Shown piece by piece: positions 1 to 7,879 of a stretch of DNA of 13,778 bases. The notes below the pieces were generated by a model. It did not search any database. It had not been told where the DNA came from and saw only the letters and a list, made by a program, of their open reading frames with translations. Origin of the DNA: an uncultured Collinsella sp. (GTDB lineage: Bacteria > Actinomycetota > Coriobacteriia > Coriobacteriales > Coriobacteriaceae); the NCBI GenBank assembly GCA_900552755.1, contig USAY01000044.1, forward strand, positions 1 to 13,778, written 5' to 3'. The position numbers and the translations under genes are program-made. Within the stretch, counting starts at the first letter, position 1. The number at the start of each line of letters is the position of its first letter.

Positions 1-639
1 ACCGGCGCCAACAACGCTATGTACGCTGGCCTGATGGGCACCATGGGCAATGAGGCCGAGCGTGGCGCTGTCGCAATCACCACGCTCGTTGTCGGCCCTC
101 CGGTCACGATGATCGTGCTCGGCGCTGCCGGCCAGGCTCCGATCGGCTGGTCGCTCGTGGGTGCCATCCTGCCGATCGTCGTCGGCATTATTCTGGGCAA
201 CCTCTTCCCCAGCTTTAAGAAGATGATGGCACCGGCACTTTCCGCCGTCATCGTGCTCGTCTTCTTTGCCATGGGCTCGACCATGACCTTTGGCCAGCTC
301 ATTAATGGCGGTCTTCCCGGTATTCTGCTCGGCGTGATCTGCTCGGTGGTCTTTGCAATTCCCGTCATCGCGGTCGATAAGCTCACGGGCGGTACGGGTG
401 TCGCAGGTGCGGCCATTTCGAGCTGCGCCGGAGCTAATGTGGCTACGCCTGCTGCCATGGCAAGCGTCAACGGGGCCATGTACGGTGGCGCCGTGCTCGC
501 GACGGCTACGGCACAGGTTGCAGCGTGCGCAATCGTGACGGCTATTTTGACCCCGCTGGTCACCAGCTGGTGCTACAAGCATTTTGAAGGCCAGGGTCAC
601 AGCAAGGCAACGACCGACAAGGCCGCCGCAGCCGCCTAA
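1..639 (+). CDS. kdgT: 2-keto-3-deoxygluconate permease (KdgT family), C-terminal part
   Basis: The frame is open from base 1, so the gene starts before the window; 212 residues are visible, ending at TAA 637-639. The KdgT family (about 330 residues) imports 2-keto-3-deoxygluconate, a pectin and glucuronate breakdown product, across the inner membrane by cation symport. The visible part is very hydrophobic with repeated Gly/Ala-rich membrane segments. It carries family-like stretches: a Gly-Ala-Ala-Gly turn, ILPIVVGIILGNLFP, GLPGILLGVI, and the conserved DKLTGGTGVAGAAISS followed by GANVATPAA, which matches the end of E. coli KdgT well. The tail after the last helix is short, charged and ends in an alanine run. 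A strong hairpin follows 40 bases after the stop, so this is the end of a transcription unit separate from the pyruvate formate-lyase genes. The family call is firm; the exact substrate is inferred. Confidence 0.88.
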   Translation, partial: TGANNAMYAGLMGTMGNEAERGAVAITTLVVGPPVTMIVLGAAGQAPIGWSLVGAILPIVVGIILGNLFPSFKKMMAPALSAVIVLVFFAMGSTMTFGQLINGGLPGILLGVICSVVFAIPVIAVDKLTGGTGVAGAAISSCAGANVATPAAMASVNGAMYGGAVLATATAQVAACAIVTAILTPLVTSWCYKHFEGQGHSKATTDKAAAAA

Positions 640-678
640 TGCCAAGCGGCAATCAAAGCTAAATAACTAGCCACGCCA

Positions 679-714
679 CAGGGCGGCCCCGGGGGAAATT
701 CCGTGGCCGCCCTG
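679..714 (+). terminator. Hairpin terminator after kdgT
   Basis: A 10-bp perfect stem (cagggcggcc at 679-688 with ggccgccctg at 705-714) is extended inward by three more pairs after one mismatch. It is followed by a short T-containing tail (cagtttct). Its position 40 bases after the kdgT stop supports intrinsic termination. Confidence 0.7.
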
Positions 715-852
715 CAGTTTCTGTAGGGTCTCTGGGACACTTTATCCTGCTAAAGCTGGCATAACAGCTAGAGTGAACGTCGTACAAAGGCAAGGAAAAA
801 TACCAAACAAATCGGTGAACGGTAGTTGCTCGCGCTCGCATTTCCTGCGGAT

Positions 853-879
853 TTGTTAAAAACGCCCTAATGGTATAAA
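853..879 (+). promoter_or_regulatory. Candidate extended -10 promoter for the pyruvate formate-lyase genes
   Basis: TGG directly precedes TATAAA (874-879), an extended -10 element. TTGTTA at 853-858 could be a -35, but the 15-base spacing is short. Transcription would begin near 886 and give a leader of about 224 bases before the pflB start. The rest of the gap from 640 to 1109 has no convincing gene. Confidence 0.45.
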
Positions 880-890
880 AAAAGAAACAT

Positions 891-924
891 ATAACAGCCC
901 TGATGAAGGGGGTGGCTATGTTAT
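891..924 (+). other. Imperfect hairpin in the pflB leader
   Basis: ataaca (891-896) pairs with tgttat (919-924). After a two-base bulge on the right arm, gcc (897-899) pairs with ggc (914-916), leaving a 14-base loop. It lies just after the predicted transcription start. I match it to no known riboswitch class. Confidence 0.3.
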
Positions 925-972
925 CCTTCTCAAACGGGTGAAATCTTGGGTTTTGGGTTGCAGTTCCAAGGT

Positions 973-987
973 GGACAAACGTTTTTC
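973..987 (-). promoter_or_regulatory. Possible LacI-type operator in the pflB leader
   Basis: Read on the - strand this is gaaaaacgtttgtcc. It shares the ten bases aaaacgtttg, and a following C, with the boxes at the sugar cassette promoter (4826-4842). The core aaacgttt is palindromic, as is usual for LacI-family sites. The regulatory link to pflB is inference from one site. Confidence 0.3.
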
Positions 988-1109
988 CCTGCACCAACAT
1001 GTGGCGAAGAACGGAAGAAGCCGGTAGTGCAAGCCGAAAATTCAAGAATTCAATAAGCAGCGGTGTGAGAGAGCGCCGCATTACACGTAACTAGGAGCGT
1101 GGTTACACA

Positions 1110-3161
<2,052 letters not shown>

Positions 3162-3162
3162 C

Positions 3163-3187
3163 TATTGTTAGTGCTATACTAACAATA
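3163..3187 (+). repeat. Perfect 10-bp inverted repeat between the two pyruvate formate-lyase genes
   Basis: tattgttagt (3163-3172) and actaacaata (3178-3187) are exact reverse complements around a 5-base loop, starting two bases after the pflB stop codon. No T-run follows, so a full terminator is unlikely. An mRNA processing or stabilising hairpin, or a protein-binding site, is more likely. Confidence 0.65.
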
Positions 3188-3203
3188 ACGATTACTGATT
3201 AGT

Positions 3204-3223
3204 GCGCCGGTTTCGGCCGGCGC
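3204..3223 (+). repeat. GC-rich hairpin before the radical-domain gene
   Basis: gcgccgg (3204-3210) pairs with ccggcgc (3217-3223) around a 6-base loop. It ends ten bases before the ribosome binding site aaggag (3234-3239) of the radical-domain gene. It may shape translation or mRNA decay of the second cistron. Confidence 0.6.
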
Positions 3224-3246
3224 CTATCGATCGAAGGAGACACATT

Positions 3247-3498
3247 ATGAAGGTTTCTGAAGTTTCTGAGACTCAGGCCGATAACCTGGTCCACATGCTC
3301 GACGCTTACGCCGAGAAGGGTGGCCACCACCTGAACATCAACGTCTTCAACCGTGAGACGCTGCTCGACGCTCAGGCTCACCCCGAGAAGTACCCGCAGC
3401 TGACCATCCGCGTTTCCGGCTATGCCGTGAACTTCCACACGCTCACCAAGGAGCAGCAGGACGAGGTCATTGCGCGTACCTTCCACGACAAGTTCTAA
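3247..3498 (+). CDS. Stand-alone glycyl radical domain subunit of pyruvate formate-lyase (GrcA/YfiD-like C-terminal domain)
   Basis: This 83-residue protein is the missing C-terminus of the upstream [21 protein letters not shown], then [17 protein letters not shown], then [14 protein letters not shown] match the end of E. coli PflB almost residue for residue. The radical-bearing glycine is Gly58 in RVSGYAV. The domain accepts the radical from activated S-adenosylmethionine through PflA and passes it to the Cys pair of the core. Core plus this protein total 766 residues, the length of one ordinary PFL. E. coli GrcA/YfiD also carries this domain, but as a spare part for a full-length enzyme and with its own N-terminal region; here that region is absent and the main enzyme lacks the domain. 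ATG 3247 follows aaggag (3234-3239) at a normal 7-base spacing. A longer reading from 3202 has no ribosome site and no homology. Confidence 0.93.
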   Translation: MKVSEVSETQADNLVHMLDAYAEKGGHHLNINVFNRETLLDAQAHPEKYPQLTIRVSGYAVNFHTLTKEQQDEVIARTFHDKF

Positions 3499-3525
3499 AG
3501 GGTTCAACTCCTGTAGGATTACTGG

Positions 3526-3557
3526 GGCCGGTTTTGGGAAATAACCCAAAACCGGCC
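3526..3557 (+). terminator. Strong hairpin closing the pyruvate formate-lyase unit
   Basis: ggccggttttggg (3526-3538) and cccaaaaccggcc (3545-3557) form a perfect 13-bp stem with a 6-base loop, 28 bases after the radical-domain stop. There is no immediate T-run; bases gtcctttgg follow a few positions later. Termination is likely from position and strength, though the hairpin is not a textbook intrinsic terminator. Confidence 0.7.
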
Positions 3558-3676
3558 ATGTGGGGTCCTTTGGAGTCACCCTTTAGGCGGAACTCTCCTA
3601 ATTATTTGGATGAGTCGTTTACTTACTTGTGCTGTTACCGTCTTCCCGCTGTTGTTGGGGTATGCTTTGTTCGTAT

Positions 3677-3693
3677 GTAAACGTATGACATGT
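3677..3693 (+). promoter_or_regulatory. LacI-type operator box upstream of the repressor gene
   Basis: gtaaacgtatgacatgt matches the tandem boxes at the hydrolase promoter at 14 of 17 positions. It lies 18-34 bases before the repressor start codon, so autoregulation is likely. The region 3558-3676 holds no other clear element. Confidence 0.55.
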
Positions 3694-3710
3694 TGATGGG
3701 GGAGGGTGCT

Positions 3711-4721
3711 ATGGCTCGCGAGGGTGCTCGTTCTAAGGATACGGCTAAGCCTGGCATCAAGGAAGTTGCAGCGGTGGCGGGGGTTTCGCCTACTACGGTA
3801 TCTCGCGTGCTTAATAATCGCGGCTACATTAGCCAGGAAACCCGCGATAAGGTCCATGCCGCGATGGAGCGCATCAACTATACGCCCAACGATATCGCCC
3901 GTGCCATGCTCAACGGTCGCCTGAATCTTATCGGTATGATCGTTCCCTTTGTGAGCAGCCCGTTCCATGCTCAGGTTGTGCAGGCGGTCGAGCGCACGTT
4001 AGCGGAAAACGGCTTTAAGATGTTGCTGTGCAACAGCGCCAATCGACCCGATCTTGAGCGTTCCTATATTGACATGCTCCGCCGCAATATGGTCGACGGC
4101 GTCATCGTCAACTCCCTCAATATCGGTGCCGAGGCATATGCCGAGATGGGCTTGAGCCTGGTTGGTATCGACTGCGATCTTGGCGAGGGCTCTGTCCAGA
4201 TTGCAAGTGACAGCTATGGCATTGGCGAGCTCGCCACGCGCCGTCTGATTGATGACGGCTGCAGGCGTATCCTGTGCCTGCGCAGCAATAGCCGCATGCG
4301 CATGCCTGCCAATAAGCGTACCGATGCCTACCTCGATGTTGTTGAGCAGGCCGGTTTGTCCGCGCTTGTCCGTGAGGTTGAGTTCGTTAAGCCCGACGAC
4401 GAAAAGGGCGCGGTCGTTGCGAAGATCCTCGATGAGAACCCCGATATTGACGGCATCTTTGCGGGAGACGATACGATGGCGGCCATCTGTCTCAACGTGA
4501 TGAAGCAGCGCGGCTTGAGCGCTCCAGACGATATTAAGGTCGTGGGCGCGGATGGTGCCCGCCGAACTATGACGTTTATGCCTGACTTAACAACCGTACG
4601 TCAAGATATCGATCGCATCGGAGAGCTCGCGGCGCAATCCATCATCGCTCTTATTAACGGCGATAATCCCGAATCGAATATCAAGCTCCCCGTTGAACTC
4701 ATTGAGGGCAAAACCGCATAG
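3711..4721 (+). CDS. LacI-family transcriptional repressor of the fructoside cassette
   Basis: This is a 336-residue DNA-binding regulator of normal LacI-family length. Residues 15-40 form the helix-turn-helix (GIKEVAAVAGVSPTTVSRVL, then NN, G-Y-I). Residues 57-70 form the hinge (YTPNDIARAMLNGR). The rest is a periplasmic-binding-protein-like sugar-sensing domain, with LIGMIVPFVSSPFHAQVVQA at its start and the typical late stretch IDGIFAGDDTMAAICL. ATG 3711 is chosen because ggagg (3701-3705) lies five bases upstream; ATG 3690 is in frame but sits inside the operator and lacks a ribosome site. The hydrolase, PTS and beta-fructosidase genes follow on the same strand. Matching 17-bp boxes lie before this gene and before the hydrolase gene, so it most likely represses both and is released by a fructoside or sugar phosphate. 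The ligand is inferred from the neighbours only. Confidence 0.9.
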   Translation: MAREGARSKDTAKPGIKEVAAVAGVSPTTVSRVLNNRGYISQETRDKVHAAMERINYTPNDIARAMLNGRLNLIGMIVPFVSSPFHAQVVQAVERTLAENGFKMLLCNSANRPDLERSYIDMLRRNMVDGVIVNSLNIGAEAYAEMGLSLVGIDCDLGEGSVQIASDSYGIGELATRRLIDDGCRRILCLRSNSRMRMPANKRTDAYLDVVEQAGLSALVREVEFVKPDDEKGAVVAKILDENPDIDGIFAGDDTMAAICLNVMKQRGLSAPDDIKVVGADGARRTMTFMPDLTTVRQDIDRIGELAAQSIIALINGDNPESNIKLPVELIEGKTA

Positions 4722-4773
4722 TTCATCCCGTGCCAAAAGAATTCCTCAAACGCCTCTGATGACCGTTCACCGG

Positions 4774-4790
4774 CATATGTCAACCGTTTG
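4774..4790 (-). promoter_or_regulatory. Inverted upstream operator box of the cassette
   Basis: On the - strand this reads caaacggttgacatatg, matching the equivalent stretch of the first tandem box at 15 of 17 positions but in the opposite orientation. It lies 52 bases before the first tandem copy, about five helical turns (start to start), which would suit repression by looping. Confidence 0.5.
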
Positions 4791-4825
4791 CCGACGACTG
4801 GAACTGCGAAAAGACGTATTGGTGT

Positions 4826-4859
4826 GAAAACGTTTGACATATGAAAACGATTGACATAT
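4826..4859 (+). promoter_or_regulatory. Two tandem 17-bp operator boxes over the promoter
   Basis: gaaaacgtttgacatat (4826-4842) is followed without a gap by gaaaacgattgacatat (4843-4859), one mismatch in 17. Each copy contains a TTGACA. The core of the first copy, aaacgttt, is palindromic. These are the best candidate binding sites for the neighbouring LacI-family protein. Confidence 0.7.
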
Positions 4860-4862
4860 CTT
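4834..4862 (+). promoter_or_regulatory. Promoter of the fructoside utilisation genes
   Basis: A perfect -35 TTGACA (4834-4839) and a -10 TATCTT (4857-4862) are separated by exactly 17 bases. Transcription would begin near 4869, about 36 bases before the hydrolase start codon. The operator repeats cover the whole -35 and spacer, so a bound repressor would block polymerase. Confidence 0.7.
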
Positions 4863-4904
4863 GCCATTGTACCGAGTTAGTATGTCGTGGAAAGGAAGTC
4901 TCGG

Positions 4905-6287
4905 ATGCACAAGGTGTATTACCAGCCTGAGGGAATTTGGGTAGGCGACATCATGCCGTACGGCGAGGACGGCACGTTCTATCTCTATCATCAGCGTGAC
5001 ACGCGTAACCCCGAACCTTTCGGAGAGCCGTTTGGCTGGGCACTCGCTACGACCAAGGATTTCGTCAACTACAAGGACTTTGGCGAGAGCCTTGAGCGCG
5101 GCGGCGACGAGGAAGTCGACCAGTACATTTATGCCGGCACGGTGTTTAAGGTGGGCGACAAGTACCATGCGCTCTACACTGGTTGCAATCGCGATAAGGT
5201 CCGCGCACGTTTGATGAAGCAGGTTCTTCTTCATGCAACGAGCGACGACGCCGTCAAGTGGGAGAAGAACATCGCCGAGACGCTGCTTCCGCCCCAGGAG
5301 GGTTACGATGACCGCAACTGGCGCGATCCCTTTGTGCTTTGGGATGAGGAGAACGAAGAGTACATGCTCATCCTCGGCACGCGTGTGGGCGAGGACAAGC
5401 GTCTGATGACCGGCCGCCTGGTCAAGTTCACCTCCAAGGATCTGACCAACTGGGAGTTCCAGGGCGACTGGTGGAACCCGGGCCTGTACACCATGTTTGA
5501 GATGCCTGATCTCTTTAAGATGGGCGACTGGTGGTACCTCGTCTTTTCCGAGTACAGCGACGGCAACAAGACCCGTTACCGCATGTCCAAGTCCATCAAC
5601 GGTCCTTGGATTACCCCCGCTGACGACTCCTTCGACGGCCGCGCGTACTACGCCGCTCGCACCGCATTCGATGGCGAGCGTCGCGTTCTCTTTGGTTGGG
5701 TTCCTACGCGTGACGAGGGCGGCGACCCCAGCTCTTACCTATGGGGTGGCACCTTTATGCCCCTCGAGATCGTTCAGCGTGCCGACGGAACGCTCGGCAC
5801 CAAGCTCCCCGACAGCATGCTTGGCGCCTTTGGCGAGGCTAAGGCAGTCGAGGCCTTTGAGCTCTCCTGCGAGTCGGGCAAGGTCGAGCAGGTGCTCGCC
5901 GCGGATGCCGGTTCCACCTATATGCTCGATGCAGACATCGAGCTCGCCGGTGACGCTGCCGGCTTCTCGGTGAAGCTTGCCGAGGACGCCGAGTCCGGTC
6001 TTGCCTATGAGTTCCGCGCCAACCTGCGCGAGGGCAAGCTCGAGTTCACGCCGGCTCCCCAGTACCCGTGGTTCCAGGTCAACAACATGGGCCTCGAGCG
6101 TCCGTTGTTCTTTAAGGGCGAGGGCACTCACCATGTGCGTCTGGTCGTCGACGACGACATCGCGACCATCTTTGTCGATGACGTTGCGCTCAACGCTCGC
6201 TTCTGCAACAAGCAGGGCCAGGGTGTGGCGCTTACCGTCACCGACGGTGCGCTCAAGTGCGCAAACGCAACGATCGCGTCTCTGTAG
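4905..6287 (+). CDS. Divergent GH32-type glycoside hydrolase (beta-fructosidase-like)
   Basis: This 460-residue protein has the layout of glycoside hydrolase family 32: an N-terminal five-bladed propeller and a C-terminal beta-sandwich (from about residue 315, with HHVRLVVDDDIATIFVDD near the end). The usual WMNDPNG box is replaced by WVGDIMPYGEDG; Asp15 is the likely nucleophile. The RDP motif is intact (WRDPF, Arg140-Asp141-Pro142), and the acid/base motif is EMP instead of ECP (FEMPDLF, Glu199). All three catalytic carboxylates therefore seem present with altered surroundings, so cleavage of a fructoside other than plain sucrose is plausible; the substrate is not determinable. There is no signal peptide, so it acts in the cytoplasm, presumably on phosphorylated sugars delivered by the PTS next door. 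ATG 4905 follows aggaa (4893-4897) at 7 bases; a GTG at 4887 in the same frame is less likely. It is first in the operon. Confidence 0.82.
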   Translation: MHKVYYQPEGIWVGDIMPYGEDGTFYLYHQRDTRNPEPFGEPFGWALATTKDFVNYKDFGESLERGGDEEVDQYIYAGTVFKVGDKYHALYTGCNRDKVRARLMKQVLLHATSDDAVKWEKNIAETLLPPQEGYDDRNWRDPFVLWDEENEEYMLILGTRVGEDKRLMTGRLVKFTSKDLTNWEFQGDWWNPGLYTMFEMPDLFKMGDWWYLVFSEYSDGNKTRYRMSKSINGPWITPADDSFDGRAYYAARTAFDGERRVLFGWVPTRDEGGDPSSYLWGGTFMPLEIVQRADGTLGTKLPDSMLGAFGEAKAVEAFELSCESGKVEQVLAADAGSTYMLDADIELAGDAAGFSVKLAEDAESGLAYEFRANLREGKLEFTPAPQYPWFQVNNMGLERPLFFKGEGTHHVRLVVDDDIATIFVDDVALNARFCNKQGQGVALTVTDGALKCANATIASL

Positions 6288-6332
6288 CGGCAACGAACCG
6301 TTTTATGATTTAGAAAAGGAATGGAGAGGAAC

Positions 6333-7784
6333 ATGGACTACAAGGCAGTGTCCCAGCAAGTCGTCGACAACGTCGGCGGACTGGAGAACATCGAGGGCGC
6401 CACGCATTGCGTGACCCGTCTGCGTCTGGTGCTCAAGGATACGAGCAAATACAACAAGGCCGAGCTCGAGAACATCGATGGCGTCAAGGGCGTGCTGTAC
6501 AACAGCGGCCAGCTCATGATCATCTTCGGTACCGGTACCGTCAACAAGGTTTACGATGAGTTTATGGCTCTGACGGGCGTTAAGGAGATCAGCGCTTCCG
6601 AGGTCAAGGGCGCCGAGGCGGACAAGAAGGGCAAGTTCTTCTCGGTCCTCAAGGTATTCTCGGACATCTTTATCCCCATCATTCCCGCCTTCGTCGGCGC
6701 TGCAATCATCATCGGCCTTAAGTCGCTGATCGTTGCCAACGGCCTCTTTGGCATGGAGGGCAGCCTCGCCGATCACAGCGAGTTCCTCAAGAACCTCGCA
6801 AGCTTCTTTGCCATTATCGCCACCACGTTCGACTACCTGCCTGTCCTGGTTATGTACAGCGCAGTCAAGCGTTTTGGCGGTAACCCGATCCTGGGCATCC
6901 TCGTCGGTATCGTCATGGTTCACCCGAGCCTTATGAACCGCAACACGTTCGTTATGGACCCGACGGGTGCTGAGTACTGGAACTTCGGTCCGCTCTCCAT
7001 TCCCATGGTTGCTTTCCAGGGTGGCGTGTTCCCTGCAATTCTGACCGCCTGGTTTATGGCCAAGGTCGAAAAGATTGCCCAGAAGTACATCCCCGAGGTC
7101 GTTTCGTTCGTCTTTGTCCCGACCGTTACCCTGATTCTTGCTAACGTCGCCCTGTTCACCGTGTTCGGCCCGCTCGGTAACCTGATCGGTGACGTCCTCG
7201 CCGGCGTAATCGATATCCTGTACAACAGGATGGGCGTCTTCGGTGCCTTTGTCTTCGCCGCGTTCCTGCAGCCGCTCGTCGTTACCGGTACGCATCAGTT
7301 CATCCAGGGTATCGAGGCAAACCTCGTTGCCACGACTGGCTTCAACTACATCCAGGCCATCTGGTCGGTTTCCATCATCGCCCAGGGCGGCGGCGCCATC
7401 GGTATGTACCTCATTCACAAGAAGCACTCCAAAGAGCGCAACATCTGCATGTCGTCCTTTATCCCGACGCTGGTCGGAATCTCCGAGCCCGCTATCTTTG
7501 CTGCAAACATGCGCTATTCGATCATTCCGTTCATCTGCGCATGCATCGGTGCAGGCTGCGGCGGTGCCTTCGTCAAGCTCTTTGAGGTGCGCGCTATCGG
7601 TCAGGGTCTGACCGGCGTGCTTGGCCTGCTCATCGTCACGCCCGAGACTCTCGTGTGGTATGTGGCTGGCAATCTCATCGCCTTTATCGTGCCGATCGTC
7701 TTGATCTTTGCCTACAACAAGGCAAAGGGCGTTCCGACCACCGATGAAGAGGGCGCTGGCGCTGGCTTCGACGTTAGCTTCTAG
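6333..7784 (+). CDS. PTS sugar transporter EIIBC (Glc family, sucrose/beta-fructoside type)
   Basis: This 483-residue phosphotransferase permease imports and phosphorylates its sugar at the membrane. Residues 1 to about 90 are the EIIB domain, with phospho-accepting Cys26 in ATHCVTRLRLVLKD and the following YNSGQLMIIFGTGTVNKVYDEF. The remainder is the multi-span EIIC domain, with TGTHQFIQGIEANL and the conserved GISEPAIFAANMRYSIIPF (Gly382 onward). The protein ends in a short charged tail with no EIIA domain, so phosphate must come from a separate EIIA elsewhere. The order repressor, hydrolase, EIIBC, GH32 points to sucrose or short fructo-oligosaccharides; ScrA is the closest named type. ATG 6333 has ggag at 6323-6326, six bases upstream; ATG 6321 in the same frame is a poorer start. 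The gap to the preceding gene is 45 bases, so the two are co-transcribed. Confidence 0.9.
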   Translation: MDYKAVSQQVVDNVGGLENIEGATHCVTRLRLVLKDTSKYNKAELENIDGVKGVLYNSGQLMIIFGTGTVNKVYDEFMALTGVKEISASEVKGAEADKKGKFFSVLKVFSDIFIPIIPAFVGAAIIIGLKSLIVANGLFGMEGSLADHSEFLKNLASFFAIIATTFDYLPVLVMYSAVKRFGGNPILGILVGIVMVHPSLMNRNTFVMDPTGAEYWNFGPLSIPMVAFQGGVFPAILTAWFMAKVEKIAQKYIPEVVSFVFVPTVTLILANVALFTVFGPLGNLIGDVLAGVIDILYNRMGVFGAFVFAAFLQPLVVTGTHQFIQGIEANLVATTGFNYIQAIWSVSIIAQGGGAIGMYLIHKKHSKERNICMSSFIPTLVGISEPAIFAANMRYSIIPFICACIGAGCGGAFVKLFEVRAIGQGLTGVLGLLIVTPETLVWYVAGNLIAFIVPIVLIFAYNKAKGVPTTDEEGAGAGFDVSF

Positions 7785-7823
7785 TTGAGCCGTTCAGCGT
7801 AACGTGCGGATAAGTCCATTTGA

Positions 7824-7861
7824 GGAGGGGCGTTCGGCTCGTGTGAGTCGAGCGTCCTTCC
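7824..7861 (+). other. 17-bp RNA hairpin just before the beta-fructosidase ribosome site
   Basis: Bases 7824-7840 pair with 7845-7861 over all 17 positions (13 Watson-Crick, 4 G:U) around a gtgt loop. The G:U pairs hold only in the + strand RNA. It ends nine bases before the purine-rich ribosome site gagaagg (7870-7876). Likely roles are mRNA processing or stability within the operon, or control of the downstream gene. No T-run follows. Confidence 0.65.
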
Positions 7862-7879
7862 CTATAGACGAGAAGGCCA

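Noticed and set aside
659..1081. 140-codon open frame on the - strand in the pflB leader
   Set aside because: No family resemblance, no clear ribosome site, and it runs through the terminator hairpin and the promoter region.
640..1109. ZTP (pfl motif) riboswitch in the PFL leader
   Set aside because: I looked for its two conserved G/C-rich segments and the pseudoknot partners and did not find them. A covariance-model scan would settle it.
3162..3246. The PFL split might be a sequencing frameshift or premature stop in one gene
   Set aside because: The two parts are in different frames separated by 85 bases, and the second has a good ribosome site and ATG. Both ends at the break have extra non-homologous residues, and the gap holds two hairpins. 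No single base change would rejoin them into a normal PFL.
3202..3246. Longer start for the radical-domain gene (98 residues)
   Set aside because: The added 15 residues are Arg/Pro-rich, come from the GC-rich hairpin, have no ribosome site and match nothing in PFL or GrcA.
6303..7427. 374-codon open frame on the - strand opposite the PTS gene
   Set aside because: It is an antisense shadow of the EIIBC gene, rich in Asp, Glu, Asn and His, with no motif; the + strand product is unambiguous.
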